Positions 10,056 through 21,300 of a stretch of DNA of 64,000 nt are shown here, piece by piece. The first letter of the stretch is position 1. Each line of letters begins with the position of its first letter. Source of the stretch: Francisella endosymbiont of Ornithodoros moubata (GTDB taxonomy: Bacteria; Pseudomonadota; Gammaproteobacteria; Francisellales; Francisellaceae); the NCBI GenBank assembly GCA_002095075.2, contig LVCE01000003.1, forward strand, positions 124,001 to 188,000. The letters run 5' to 3'. The notes under the pieces were generated by a model. It saw only the letters and a program-made list of their open reading frames with translations. It was not told the DNA's origin and did no database searches. A program made the position numbers and the translations under genes.

Positions 10056-10715
10056 CTAAATATAACTAACTATTTTTTCTATTAATTTTTCAATTCCTTG
10101 AGCTGCCTCTAAGATATTTCTTGCACACATATATGCTGAAGTTGACACAACTTTGACACTCTCATCAACACAAATATCCGTAGCATCCATAATTATAGCT
10201 TCAGCACCTTTTTTTGCTAGTATAGCTGTGGTATTTTCATCTGTACCAACAGTAGCTTTTGTACCTTCTGGATATACCAAAGGTATCATCAATGGTGCTA
10301 TACATATATAACCAGCAGGTTTATCAGCTAGATAAAAAGCTCGTGCAAATTTTAAAACTTCTTCATCCATTTGATAGCTATCATCGCCAACAAAAGCAAA
10401 ATCCATAATATTTTTAGCCGCACCAAAACCACCTGGGAAGATTACAGCATCATAATCATCGCTATCTGCATCAGCTATATCGATAACATTCCCTCTGGTA
10501 ATGCGTGCTGATTCTTCAAGAATATTACGCGCTGATGCTTTGCTATCTAAAGACTGATGCAAATGATTAATCACCTGCTTTTGATCTGTATTTAGCGCAA
10601 CACCCTGCCATTCTACACCTTGTTTTTCTAATGCTAATATTGCCAATACAGTTTCGTATATTTCTGAACCATCAAGATAACCACATCCAGATAATACTAT
10701 CGCTACTTTTGCCAT
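10056..10715 (-). CDS. elbB: isoprenoid biosynthesis glyoxalase ElbB (DJ-1/PfpI superfamily)
   Basis: A 219-residue DJ-1/PfpI superfamily protein of the ElbB branch. Typical strings are VAIVLSGCGYLDGSEIYE at the start, YDAVIFPGGFGAAKNIMDFA, and the nucleophile-elbow region KPAGYICIAPLMIPLV with its Cys. ElbB has glyoxalase-type activity in vitro and was linked to isoprenoid synthesis; its cellular role is unclear. It is only 15 bases upstream of yebC on the same strand and follows lipA closely, so lipA-elbB-yebC is probably one operon. Confidence 0.9.
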   Translation of the reverse strand: MAKVAIVLSGCGYLDGSEIYETVLAILALEKQGVEWQGVALNTDQKQVINHLHQSLDSKASARNILEESARITRGNVIDIADADSDDYDAVIFPGGFGAAKNIMDFAFVGDDSYQMDEEVLKFARAFYLADKPAGYICIAPLMIPLVYPEGTKATVGTDENTTAILAKKGAEAIIMDATDICVDESVKVVSTSAYMCARNILEAAQGIEKLIEKIVSYI

Positions 10716-10744
10716 TTTTATTCACCTTTACATATTTTTTGATT

Positions 10745-11728
10745 TTACAAATCTAAATTATTTCTTTTGAAAACTCTATCAGCTCTATAGCTTGATCTTA
10801 CCATAGGTCCTGATGCTACTTCTAGGAAACCTTTTTCGAGACCTACTTTGCGATACTCTTCGAATTGTTGTGGCGTCACAAATCTCTCAACACTTAAATG
10901 ATGCTTTGTCGGTTGCATATATTGTCCTAGCGTGATTATATCAACTCCTACACTTCGCGCGTCATCCATAGTCTTGTATATTTCCTCATCAGCCTCTCCT
11001 AAACCTACCATAATACTAGTTTTGGTAAGCACATTTGGAGATTTTTGTTTAACATATTTTAAGAAGTTTAATGTTTGCCAGTACCCTGCACGTGGATCAC
11101 GCACCGGATGAGTAAGACGATCTACAGTTTCAATATTTTGTGCAATTACATTTACTTTTGTATTTATGATTTTATCAATATTTTCCTTAATACCAGCAAA
11201 ATCTGGGGTCAATGCTTCTACTTTGATATTCTCATCAAGATTTTTAATAGCTGTAATAGTTGCTGCATAATGTCCAGCACCGCCATCCTCTATATCATCA
11301 CGATCTACCGATGTTAGTACAACATATTCAAGCCCCATAAGCTTGACACTCTCTGCAGCATTCATAGGCTCATCTTTATCTAACCAACCTTTTGGATTAC
11401 CTGTATCTACAGAACAAAACTTACAAGCTCTAGTACATACACTTCCCATTAGCATAATTGTTGCTGTACCATGGGACCAACATTCATTGATATTTGGGCA
11501 TCTTGCCTCTTCACAAACTGTTGATAGTTTATGTTTTTTTGTTATAGACTTAACTTTTAGATATTCTTTAGAATCTTGTTTTTGCACCTTCAACCAATCT
11601 GGTTTACGCACATGCACAGCATTACCTTTCTTATTTCTGATGCCATCTTTGACAGCATGAAAACCATGATCTGTAGTATATTTACTACCACTTTCGACTT
11701 TTACTTTTATACTAGATATTTCTTTCAT
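10745..11728 (-). CDS. lipA: lipoyl synthase
   Basis: A 327-residue radical-SAM lipoyl synthase that inserts two sulfurs into protein-bound octanoyl groups. It has the auxiliary-cluster motif [12 protein letters not shown] (near residues 73-84), the radical-SAM motif CTRACKFC with GNPKG nearby, and the C-terminal RSSYRADR that supplies the auxiliary-cluster Ser ligand. It heads the lipA-elbB-yebC group on the minus strand. Full length; lipoylation of the 2-oxoacid dehydrogenases is evidently retained. Confidence 0.96.
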   Translation of the reverse strand: MKEISSIKVKVESGSKYTTDHGFHAVKDGIRNKKGNAVHVRKPDWLKVQKQDSKEYLKVKSITKKHKLSTVCEEARCPNINECWSHGTATIMLMGSVCTRACKFCSVDTGNPKGWLDKDEPMNAAESVKLMGLEYVVLTSVDRDDIEDGGAGHYAATITAIKNLDENIKVEALTPDFAGIKENIDKIINTKVNVIAQNIETVDRLTHPVRDPRAGYWQTLNFLKYVKQKSPNVLTKTSIMVGLGEADEEIYKTMDDARSVGVDIITLGQYMQPTKHHLSVERFVTPQQFEEYRKVGLEKGFLEVASGPMVRSSYRADRVFKRNNLDL

Positions 11729-11941
11729 AATATTTTTAGCATATTCGCTTAAGCTATAATTTCCCTACATTATAAAAGATAAACTCCTATTTATAAATAA
11801 TTAGTTCAAGATTATCTTTATTCCTAAGTTACCAGTTAGTTATTAAGATTATCAAACAATTTTTTAATATTATAAATTTGCAGATACTTTCAAAAACCTT
11901 TAGACTTTAATAAATATATAAAAAAACAAGGAAGACATATA

Positions 11942-12450
11942 ATGATATCAAAAAGATTATTAGATGCTTTAAATGATCAGTTTAACTACGAGTTAGAGTC
12001 AGCAAATATTTATTTAGCTATGGCTGGCTATACTACAGATCTTGGCCTTGGCGGCTTTACTAATTGGTTTATGGCACAGTATGAAGAAGAACTTTTTCAT
12101 GCAAAAAAATCATGAAGTTCATCAATGATAAAAATGGTCGTATCGAAGTTAAATCTGTTGCACCACCACAAAATAAATTTAATTCATTACTTGAAGTTTT
12201 TGAGGCAACTCTTGCACATGAACAAGAAGTCTCTACTAGATTTTATAACCTAATGAATATAGCTTTAGAAGAGAAAGAGCACTCTACTAAGAGTTTCCTA
12301 CAATGGTTTATAGATGAACAAGTCGAAGAAGAAGCAACAGTTGGCAATATGATTAATAAAATCAAACTTGTCAAAGACAGTGGTTTATATTTACTAGATC
12401 AAGAAGCTGCTAAAAGAAATTTTAATGCACCTTTACTAAGTAATTTCTAA
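11942..12450 (+). pseudogene. ftnA: ferritin, single frameshift at an A7 run
   Basis: ATG 11942, behind AGGAAG, starts a ferritin: [20 protein letters not shown], then [16 protein letters not shown]. An A7 run (12103-12109), where eight A are needed, shifts the frame and gives a stop directly after HAKKS. The rest ([50 protein letters not shown]) continues from 12112 to 12450 in the next frame. Ferroxidase Glu and His ligands are split between the two halves (EYEEELFHA is in the first part; HEQEVS and EQVEEE in the second). Ferritins store iron as a ferric core. If the frameshift is real, storage by this protein is lost unless slippage on the A run restores the frame. Confidence 0.88.
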
Positions 12451-12481
12451 GCAAAATTTATATTCCTTTAATAAATCTTAT

Positions 12482-13742
12482 TTAAAAGTATGCCCATATC
12501 AGTACTAAAAATCCAATTAACATAACACTTACATTAGTATCAAAAAAATAACTCTGATACATACTAGCACTTTCTAAAGCGCTCACTCCATCTTTTGGTA
12601 GAGCAACTACTTGATTTAATAATCCTGTTATAGAGTTAGCCATAGTACATTATAAATAATGCAGCTGCTAATAAACTCCTATTGCAAATTGATATGGGTA
12701 TATAAAATCTTGGAAACATTGGATATATTCTTATTTAAAGCACACCACCAAATATTATCAAAATTTGATTAACCATCTGATAGCTCGCAGCATTAACTAA
12801 AACCAAACATTAAGAGATCTGAGTTATTTTTTGCTGCCATAACAAGCGTTGATTCCATTTGATTATAAAATAACAAAAAATACCACAGCTACAATTATCA
12901 ATATCAAACCAACTATTTGTTTAATACGTACATCTGACTTTAAGAAAAACATTGTTCTTAATTAATAAATAGTAATAAACACATCGTGCTAATACCGGCT
13001 ACAACAACATTTGCATAGTCTCTTCTATAGAGATAACAAATAAGGGTAAAATATAGACTATAACAAGATAACTAAAAACAATTTTTTTAACTACAGTTGT
13101 TACTGGTTTTTTATCAATCTCATCAACAACATTATCATATATTTTATATCAGTATGCGAAATTAGTTATAGCTAGTAATTTACCAACAAATACCACACTC
13201 AAGACTGCCAATGTGCCAAATTTATAACCAATTAGTATAGGAACAATAATAAATGCTAGTAAGCTACCTAAGTTAATAGATATATAAAACATTGTCATAG
13301 CACTCTTAGCATTTACTAGGATCTTCACTATATATTTTAGATACCATTGTAGAGGCTGTTCCTATTTGTAATGAACCACATATAGGTATTAGAGCAAAAA
13401 CAAAAATAAAAAATTCATTGCTTACTTTGACAAAAAACCACTTAAAAACACAGTTAAATAACCAAAAGCAAGTAATAAACTTCCTAAAAATATTGACCTT
13501 CTCAAACCAAGGTATCTATCTGCTTAGATAACCACCAAACATAATAATTGAATAATTCATGGCTTTATATATATACCCTGAAATGAATAGGCGTAGTTCT
13601 CAAAAAATCCAATACCATAATCTATAACAGACTTTGTTAGATAAAGAATTAAAATAACACTGAAACTATAAGTGGCGAACTACTCCCAGAATGTAATTGT
13701 AGCAATTGTAAAGCTTTGCTTTGTTTTTAGATCTTTAAACAT
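12482..13742 (-). pseudogene. POT/PTR-family proton-dependent peptide transporter, heavily degraded
   Basis: The minus-strand reading from ATG 13742 starts MFKDLKTKQSFTIATITFWE, then a TAG, then FATYSFSVILILYLTKS. This is the POT signature in which a WERFSYYGMRAILVLYL-like helix follows a short N-terminus. Further pieces in changing frames are ADRYLGLRRSIFLGSLLLAFG and FIFVFALIPICGSLQIGTAS, with hydrophobic debris to a TAA at 12482. Many stops and frameshifts put this among the most decayed genes here. POT carriers import di- and tripeptides with protons; this uptake route is lost. The plus strand of the same 1.26 kb has no convincing coding sequence. Confidence 0.8.
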
Positions 13743-13905
13743 AGTATTTCCGAAAGAAAATAAATTTTATACTAATATCTTTTCTAAAAATAAAAATTAG
13801 CAAATTTTGTATTTTTTAACATAGTATCTGATTACCTAAACAAGTTTACCTAATCTCAAGAAATGATATAATTAAGCAAAATTATAAATGTATAAATAAA
13901 CAATT

Positions 13906-14550
13906 ATGAAAATATATATGTATCACCATTGCCCTTACTGCATAAAAGTAAGACTAGTTGCTGACCTAAGCAATTTAGACTATCAAATGATAACCTTAGC
14001 AAATGATGATGAAAAAGTTCATATCGATAGAATTGGCTCAAAACAAGTACCGTTTTTAGAAAAAAATGATGGCACTTTTATCAAAGAAAGTGATGAAATC
14101 TGTAAGTTTATTGCCAAGACCCAGAATTTTGAGATTGCAGAATCAACTATTGATAGTTTTGTCAAAGATTGTATTGTTGAACTAGCACCACATTACCGCA
14201 AAATTGTATATCCACGAATTCCTCATCACCCACTTAATGAATGTGACTTCCCAACGCAAAGCGCTAAAGAATATTTTATAAATAAAAAAACACAATATAT
14301 TGGTGATTTTGATGCTTTACTTAGAAATCCTCCTTATGACTCGATCAGAGCAATAAACCGAATACTTGCAAAGATTGATCCTTTGATAAAAACCCCTTTT
14401 ATCAATGGTAAGAAGTTTTCTTGGGATGATATAAATATTCTTCCAATATTTTTTATCCTAACAATGGCTAGAGATTTACTTGAAATACCAACAAATATTA
14501 CCAATTATATAAAAAATATTGAAGCTAAAACAAACATAGAATTATACTAA
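13906..14550 (+). CDS. grxB: glutaredoxin 2 (GST-fold)
   Basis: A 214-residue GrxB-type glutaredoxin with a CPYC redox site at residues 9-12 (MKIYMYHHCPYCIKVR), the cis-Pro stretch KQVPFLEKNDG and the acidic IKESDEI segment. A helical GST-like C-terminal domain follows. These proteins catalyse glutathione-dependent disulfide exchange. First gene of a tight run in which grxB is followed after one base by the ferredoxin, then nth, DUF1841 and a membrane protein, all overlapping. Confidence 0.92.
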   Translation: MKIYMYHHCPYCIKVRLVADLSNLDYQMITLANDDEKVHIDRIGSKQVPFLEKNDGTFIKESDEICKFIAKTQNFEIAESTIDSFVKDCIVELAPHYRKIVYPRIPHHPLNECDFPTQSAKEYFINKKTQYIGDFDALLRNPPYDSIRAINRILAKIDPLIKTPFINGKKFSWDDINILPIFFILTMARDLLEIPTNITNYIKNIEAKTNIELY

Positions 14551-14551
14551 A

Positions 14552-15181
14552 ATGATTATATCCATAGAAGCAATTGATAAAGTATTACCACAAACACAAT
14601 GCCAAAAATGTACTTACCCTGACTGTTATAGTTACGCTAAAGCTATTACAAATGGCAAACAGCATAATAAATGTATCACAGGTGGAGAAAAAACTTTAAA
14701 AGAGCTATCAAAACTTTTAAATAAACCTGAAATAGCTTTAGATAGTTCACTAGGACAAGAAAAACCACGAGCTGTTGCAAAGATTGATGAATCAATGTGT
14801 ATTGGTTGTGAGAAATGCTTACTTGCATGTCCTGTTGATGCTATAGTAGGCGCAAAAAAGCTCATGCACACTATAATTGAAGCAGAATGTACAGGCTGTG
14901 AGCTATGTGTAGAACCATGTCCAATGGACTGTATATCTTTAGTAGATTTATCTGCAAATAAACAACCTAATAATCTAAGTGATGATGTTTATACAGATCA
15001 AAAAAATAACTATCGTGATAGATACGATTATCATAAGCGAAGAGTAAGTCAAACGAAGGCTAAACAAAGAGAAGTTTATAAAAATATCACTACTGCCGAA
15101 GAAATTGACAAAAAAGCCTATATCGCGGCTTCATTAGCTAAGTTTAGAAATAAAAAGAAATCTTCACCAATTAATGAATAA
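14552..15181 (+). CDS. rsxB: RnfB/RsxB-like ferredoxin, soluble form
   Basis: A 209-residue iron-sulfur protein. The N-terminal four-Cys domain CQKCTYPDCYSYAKAI with a later Cys (KCITGGEK) matches the RnfB Fe-S domain. It is followed by two 4Fe-4S ferredoxin motifs, CIGCEKCLLACPVDAI and CTGCELCVEPCPMDCI. The C-terminal 60 residues are charged. There is no N-terminal membrane anchor as in full RnfB, and no other rnf/rsx gene is in the window. It may pass electrons to another partner; overlap with nth (8 bases) suggests supply to Fe-S repair enzymes, as an inference only. Confidence 0.85.
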   Translation: MIISIEAIDKVLPQTQCQKCTYPDCYSYAKAITNGKQHNKCITGGEKTLKELSKLLNKPEIALDSSLGQEKPRAVAKIDESMCIGCEKCLLACPVDAIVGAKKLMHTIIEAECTGCELCVEPCPMDCISLVDLSANKQPNNLSDDVYTDQKNNYRDRYDYHKRRVSQTKAKQREVYKNITTAEEIDKKAYIAASLAKFRNKKKSSPINE

Positions 15182-15812
15182 GCAAAAAAGAATCCAAATT
15201 TTTGAAACATGGAAACGAAATAACCCAAAACCATCAACAGAGCTTGAATATACATCTAATTTTGAACTTCTAATCGCAGTAATTTTATCAGCTCAAGCAA
15301 CTGATATAGGTGTCAATAAAGCTACCAAAATATTGTTCAAGGTTGCTAACACTCCGGAACAAATATACGCTTTAGGTGAGCAAAAATTAGCTGAGTATAT
15401 AAAATCTATTGGACTTTACAAAACCAAAGCTAAAAATGTCATAGCAGCATGTAAAGATTTGATTGAAAAGTTTAATAGTACAGTACCAAATAATTTTGAT
15501 GATCTGATATCTTTAGCTGGTGTAGGCAGAAAAACTGCAAATGTAGTTCTTAATACAGCTTTTGGGCAACCGACAATAGCGGTTGATACACATATTTTTA
15601 GGCTTGCAAATCGTATCCCATTAGCTAAGGGTAAAAATGTTAATGAAGTTGAAAAAAAACTTCTGCTTGTTATTCCTAGAGAGTATCTACATGATGCTCA
15701 CCACTGGATAATATTGCATGGTCGCTACATCTGTACAGCCCAGAGACCTAAATGTCGTAATTGTATAATTTATGATTATTGTGAATTTAAAAATAAGGAA
15801 AAATATCGATGA
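15174..15812 (+). CDS. nth: endonuclease III
   Basis: A 212-residue DNA glycosylase/AP lyase that removes oxidised pyrimidines. It shows the helix-hairpin-helix LAGVGRKTANVVLNTAFG with the catalytic Lys, the catalytic Asp in AVDTHIFRLANR, and the C-terminal 4Fe-4S cluster CTAQRPKCRNCIIYDYC (spacing 6-2-5). The start overlaps the ferredoxin gene by 8 bases and the TGA stop overlaps the DUF1841 start by 4. Intact. Confidence 0.96.
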   Translation: MNKQKRIQIFETWKRNNPKPSTELEYTSNFELLIAVILSAQATDIGVNKATKILFKVANTPEQIYALGEQKLAEYIKSIGLYKTKAKNVIAACKDLIEKFNSTVPNNFDDLISLAGVGRKTANVVLNTAFGQPTIAVDTHIFRLANRIPLAKGKNVNEVEKKLLLVIPREYLHDAHHWIILHGRYICTAQRPKCRNCIIYDYCEFKNKEKYR

Positions 15813-16240
15813 TTCTCTCTCAAGATAGATACCAATTACGCAAGCTTTTTATCGATAGCTGGGATAAGTTTGTTAATAACAAGCCTTTGACTGCCTTAGA
15901 AGAGCAAATAGCTAGGATTATAGAGTTACATCCAGAGTATCATAAACAGATTACTCTTGATAATATTGACAAAGACTACTCACCAGAAATCGGACAAATA
16001 AATCCTTTCTTACATATAAGTCTACATTTAGCAATTATTGAACAAATCCAAATTAATCGCCCATTTGGCATAACTAATGTTTATCAGCAACTTCTAAACA
16101 AATATAATAATGATGAACATAAAGTACATCATATTATGATAGACTACCTTGCAGAGGAGATGTGGAAATCACAAAAATATAACACTCTCCCAGATGAACA
16201 AAACTATTTAACCAAACTACAAGAGTTAGCACTTATATAA
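15809..16240 (+). CDS. DUF1841 family protein
   Basis: A 143-residue acidic, helical protein matching the DUF1841 pattern: RYQLRKLFIDSWDKF at the start, EEQIARIIELHPEYH, and the conserved core NPFLHISLHLAIIEQIQINRP. A C-terminal HKVHHIMIDYLAEEMWKSQ follows. Function unknown; the His-rich helices could bind a metal, though this is not shown. The start shares an ATGA overlap with nth, and the last base of its stop is the first base of the next gene, so it is translationally coupled to both. Confidence 0.85.
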   Translation: MILSQDRYQLRKLFIDSWDKFVNNKPLTALEEQIARIIELHPEYHKQITLDNIDKDYSPEIGQINPFLHISLHLAIIEQIQINRPFGITNVYQQLLNKYNNDEHKVHHIMIDYLAEEMWKSQKYNTLPDEQNYLTKLQELALI

Positions 16241-17499
16241 TGAGAAATTCTACAAAGATCTCAAAAGTAAATATTAACTTTAAGCAACCTAAAGGTTTAC
16301 ATATTATAGCCTTTATAACTTTTTGCTTATGTTTATGTATAGCTCCTTTTATGACTATAAAAAATGACTATGGTAATATTAACTTCTTTTATAATCGTAA
16401 TGACCATCTTTTTGTAGTATTTTTTGCTGGGATTTTTGGCTGTATTAGCAACTATATTTTTGGCTCAACTAAGTCAATTATTCATGGTCTACAGTTTATT
16501 ATAGTAGCGATTATTCTATCTTTTATTCATAATATGGTTTTATTTAGTTGTGCTGTATTATGGATTGGCCTTGCAATAGTTATTGTTAATTTACTTTTTA
16601 ACTTAAGTGCTTTTTACCTCAAGACAGATATTCGCAGAATATATGGCTTTATTGGTGTATATTCAAGTGCTTTACTTGGAGTTGCTGCTGGAATTATTAT
16701 TTACTTTTTAATTCTTAAAAGTATATACCATTTTAAGATTCTCTATCTTTTTATAGTAATCTTTTTATTGTTATTTTTCCTTAAGAATAGTTATAAGCTT
16801 AATACCTCATTAACAAGTCAAACAGAAAGAGTCAACTTAAGCTTTTATGGGGTATTTTTGATTTTCTTTATATTTGCTTTTATACTTTTTTATTTATTTG
16901 TTAATCTAAATGTTTTTAACAGTTTAAACTTAATTATTCTACCTCTATCGCTGATATACTTACATATTCTTACGGTTTCTAATAACAAAGAAAATGGTAA
17001 AAATCTCTTAAAATATATCTACTTCAGTCTAACACTTATAGTTATAAATAAAATCTTTTATCTTAGTTTTCTCAGATACGAACATGTAGTAAATCCAAAG
17101 TACCTAAATTCTGCGATTAGTACTTTTTTATTTTTATTAGCTGGCTATTTATTATGCATAATAATGTATTTTGGTTAGAGGTTTAAATTTATAACTCTGC
17201 GTATTGAGTCAATCACAAACTCGCATATCATCAAAACGATGCTGTATATCGAAGCTATACGAGTGTTTATTTTAATGATAGCAATATTTACAAATAATAT
17301 CCTAATCAGCAACATAATCCTTATGATTGCTACCATTTTAGCTTTGGTTTTAAATATTTTGATTGTGCCAATATATTTCTCTCTTGGCAAAATACTTGTA
17401 GGTGGCAAAAATGAAATTATCACTACAACGCTACTATATTTAATATTCTCATCGCTAATATTTGTATCTTTCTTGTATGATATTTCTATTAGTTTATAA
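16240..17499 (+). pseudogene. multi-span inner-membrane protein interrupted by an in-frame amber codon
   Basis: From ATG 16240 a very hydrophobic protein runs 312 residues to TAG at 17176-17178. The same frame then stays open to TAA at 17497-17499, with RFKFITLRIESITNSHIIKT and further membrane helices (RVFILMIAIFTN, MIATILALVLNILIVPIYF). The whole would be 419 residues with roughly ten or more helices. A basic N-terminus precedes the first helix. The layout resembles FUSC/aromatic-acid exporter-like proteins, but no diagnostic motif is seen, so the family is open. One nonsense change would explain the layout. The first part could still be made as a truncated product. Last gene of the grxB operon. 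Confidence 0.65.
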
Positions 17500-17623
17500 A
17501 TAATTTTTTGTAAATTTAGCTTTACGCCTCATATCTAACACTATACAATTATGTTATAATTTGTCATAATTATTTGCTAATAAGCTTTTATTGAATATAC
17601 AAGACAAATTTAAAGGAGAAAAA

Positions 17624-18307
17624 ATGAATAACTTTGAAAATAACACTCGTGTAATAAATTTACTCTCTCAAGAGTCTGTACTAAGAGCAAACAAAGTTCT
17701 TAGAAACACATATTGGTTGCTATCTATGACACTACTATTTAGTGCTTTTACAGCATTTATAGCGATGAGCACAGGCGCAACAATAATGAATCCATTACTA
17801 ATGCTAGTAGTTTACATTGGTTTACTATTTGGTATTAATGCTACTAAAAATTCACCATGGGGCATAGTTTTAACTTTTGCTTTAACGGGGCTTTTAGGCT
17901 ATTCATTAGGCCCTATACTAAATATGTATCTTACTATGTTTAAAAATGGTGCTGAACTAATCATGATGGCATTTGGAACTACAGGTCTTATCTTCCTTGG
18001 TTTATCTGTAGTTGCAATGAGTCCTACGAGAAATTTTAACAGAGTGGGTTCATTCTGTGCTATAGGTGCTATTGTAGCCTTAGTAGCTTTAGTTATTAAT
18101 ATATTCCTACAACTTCCTGCTTTGGCTTTAGTTATGTCACTAGTATTTGCATTTATATCTGGTGGTTTTATCTTGTGGCAAACAAATGCTATAGTAAGAG
18201 GTGAGGAAACTAATTACATCTTAGCTACTGTAAATATTTATGTTTCTTTATTTAACATATTTGTAACTCTATTACAAATCTTTGGTACTATAGGCGATAG
18301 AGAATAA
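17624..18307 (+). CDS. Bax inhibitor-1/YccA family membrane protein
   Basis: A 227-residue protein with seven membrane segments and the BI-1 family pattern: VLRNTYWLLSMTLLFSAFTA, TNAIVRGEETNYILATVNIYVSLFNIF with the usual acidic C-terminal loop, and LQIFGTIGDRE at the end. ATG 17624 is preferred because AAAGGAGA sits 7-8 bases upstream; the TTG at 17591 lacks a ribosome site. In E. coli YccA interacts with FtsH and its HflKC partner, and hflK/hflC lie at 22894-24889. It is monocistronic-looking, with TATAAT about 64 bases upstream at 17555 but no clear -35. Confidence 0.88.
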   Translation: MNNFENNTRVINLLSQESVLRANKVLRNTYWLLSMTLLFSAFTAFIAMSTGATIMNPLLMLVVYIGLLFGINATKNSPWGIVLTFALTGLLGYSLGPILNMYLTMFKNGAELIMMAFGTTGLIFLGLSVVAMSPTRNFNRVGSFCAIGAIVALVALVINIFLQLPALALVMSLVFAFISGGFILWQTNAIVRGEETNYILATVNIYVSLFNIFVTLLQIFGTIGDRE

Positions 18308-18356
18308 TAATTTATATTATCATTTATCTTAAAATTTCTAATCTAATAATTTTCTA

Positions 18357-21300
18357 ATGCTTAATAACCAAATATCTGCCAATGATACAGTTGTATCTGG
18401 TGCTTATGGCTCTGCTTTTAGTATTTTATTTAATGAGTATATCAAGCAAAATAATCAGTTTAATTTAATCGTCACTGAAGACTCACAACAAGCACATAAG
18501 ATATACAAAGAATTAAAATATCTCAATAAAGATAATCTAAAGATAGATATTCTATTTTTTCCAAATTTAGAAATCCTTCCTTATGATAGATTCTCAACTG
18601 CTGTAGATATTATATCTAGACGTCAAGAGATTTTACATAAAATAACACATCAACCCAAAAATACTCTAATAATAACAAGTATCTCAAATACACTAAGAAA
18701 ACTAGCACCAGCAAGTTTTATACAGGAGCATAGCTTTATACTCAAAACAAGTGATAACTTAAATATCAGCAAATATAAAATGCTCCTTACAGAAGCAGGT
18801 TATACTTTAGTAAACAATGTTTTTGAGAAAGGTGAATTTAGTATTCGTGGTAGCATTATCGATATATACCCTATTGGCTCAAAAATTGCTTTTAGGATAG
18901 ATTTTTTTGATGATGAGGTTGATAGTATCAAAGAGCTTAATACCAAAACTCAACGCTCTGGTAATCAAGTACAATCAATCAACATTACGCCATCTCATGA
19001 GCTAGTATATAACGATCAAAATACTGCTTTTGCTTTGGATAAACTCAAAAGATTATGCGGTGAGAAAGCTCTTAATTCAACTATTGCAACATATATAAAG
19101 AATAATGAATATTTCAGTGGCATTGAGTTTTATTTACCTTTGTTTTATGACAAGCTTACTAGTCTTTATGATTATTTACCACAATCAACAAATATTCACT
19201 TAGTTGATAATATTGCTAATTCAATCGAAGCTTTCTCTGAAGAAGTAAAATTTAGATATAATGAGCTTAAGCATGATAGTGATAAACCAATTCTACCCTA
19301 TCAAGAAATTTTTTACTCACAGCAAGAGATACAAGATATCTATCGACAATATAAAAATATCAAATGGTTTCAACAGCCAAAGTCAAAATCTAAAACACTC
19401 AAAGTAAACCATTTAGAAAAAATCTCAGCAAACTACAAGCTTGCAAATCCATTTAGAGATTTGCAACAGCTTGTTGATAAAACTAACTTTGATAAAGTTA
19501 TTTTCTCAACTAATTCAAATGGGCGTGCTGAAGTGCTTCTAGAGCACTTAAATAAGCTTAATCTAAATATAAAAAGCTGTAAAAGCTTTAATGAAGCTTT
19601 AAAAGTAGCTGCTAAGTTCTGCTTAATAATTTCACCTTTTCAAGAAGGGGTAATTATAGACAAAAAAATTGTTTTAATTACAGAAGCAGATTTATTTCCT
19701 GAACATAGTTATAACTCCACTAAAGTTTCACAGCATGATTACCACTCTAGTGTTGACCTTAAAGATCTTACAGATTTAAAACCATGAATGTATGTTGTCC
19801 ATATTGACTATGGTATCAGTAGGTATGAAGGCTTAGAAAGTATTGAGCTAAATGGTAAAAAAGTGAGTTTATATTACTAAGATATGCAAATGATGCCAAA
19901 ATCTATGTACCAATCACATCGTTAAATTTAATCTCTATTTACAGCTCTTCACTTACCGAAAAGATAGCTCTAAATAAACTTGGTACAGATAAGTGGAAAA
20001 AACAAAAAGAAAAAACTATCAAAAAGATTATTGATGTAGCAGCAAATCTTCTCAAAATTTATGCAAAAAGAAAAATGCGTCAAGGTTTTAGCAATAGCTT
20101 AGATGAGGAGGAATATCTTAGATTTTGTGCAGGTTTTCCTTATGAGGAAACTCCTGATCAGCTTTCAGTTATTAATGATGTATTTAAAGATATGATCTCA
20201 GCCAAACCTATGGATAGACTAATCTGTGGTGATGTAGGTTTTGGTAAGACAGAGATTGCGATGCGTGCGGCTTTTCTAGCTACACAAAATCAAAAACAAG
20301 TAGCAATCTTAGTACCTACAACAATCTTAGCTCAACAGCATTATAATAGCTTCAAAGATAGATTCGCTAATACTGCTGTTAATATCGAAGTAATCACCCG
20401 TTCAAAAACTCCAAAAGCTCAGCAGCAACTTTTTGAAAACCTCAAAAAAGGAACAGTAGATATAATCATCGGCACTCATAAACTAATTTCATCAAAAATT
20501 GACTTTAAAAACTTAGGTTTACTAATTATTGATGAGGAACATCGTTTTGGCGTTGCTCAAAAAGAAAAGTTAAAAGCTCTAAAAGCTGAGATAGATATTT
20601 TGACTATGTCTGCAACACCTATTCCGCGTAGTTTAAGTATAGCATTCTCTGCACTAAGAGACCTATCAATTATCGCCTCACCTCCTGCAAAACGTTTATC
20701 AGTTAAAACTTTTGTCAAAGAATATGATAACAATATAATCCGTGAAGCTGTAAGTCGTGAGACTATTCGTGGTGGGCAGATTTTTTATCTTTATAATAAA
20801 GTTGAGACTATTCAAAAGAAAAAAGAAATTCTTCAAGAATTATTCCCACACCTACGCATAGCTATAGCTCATGGACAAATGAGCGAAAAAGAAATCCAAA
20901 AAGTTATGTTTGATTTCAAACATAACAAATATCATATCTTACTTTGTACAACAATTATTGAGACTGGTATTGATATTCCCAATGCAAATACTCTAATTAT
21001 CGAAGATGCTAATAATCTAGGCTTAGCTCAACTTCACCAACTAAGAGGTAGAGTTGGTCGTTCACATCACCAAGCTTATGCATATATGCTAATACCAAAG
21101 AAGCAAGTATTACTAAAGATGCGCTAAAAAGGCTTGAAGCCATCAACAACACTGAATCACTAGGTGGCGGTTTTACTTTAGCTAATCATGATTTAGAAAT
21201 TCGTGGTGCCGGTGAAATACTTGGGGAGGAGCAAAGTGGTAATATCGATGGTATTGGTCTAAATCTATATATGGATCTACTCGATAAAACTATTGCAAAT

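Noticed and set aside
11343-11660. 105-codon plus-strand open frame
   Set aside because: It is antisense to lipA, whose minus-strand frame carries both Cys motifs.
17239-17499. separate small membrane protein gene
   Set aside because: It is in the same frame as the gene ending at 17178 with no stop other than that TAG, so it is better read as the C-terminal part of that protein.
17555-17560. sigma-70 promoter for the BI-1 family gene
   Set aside because: A perfect TATAAT is present, but no -35-like hexamer lies 16-18 bases upstream, so I did not list it as a feature.
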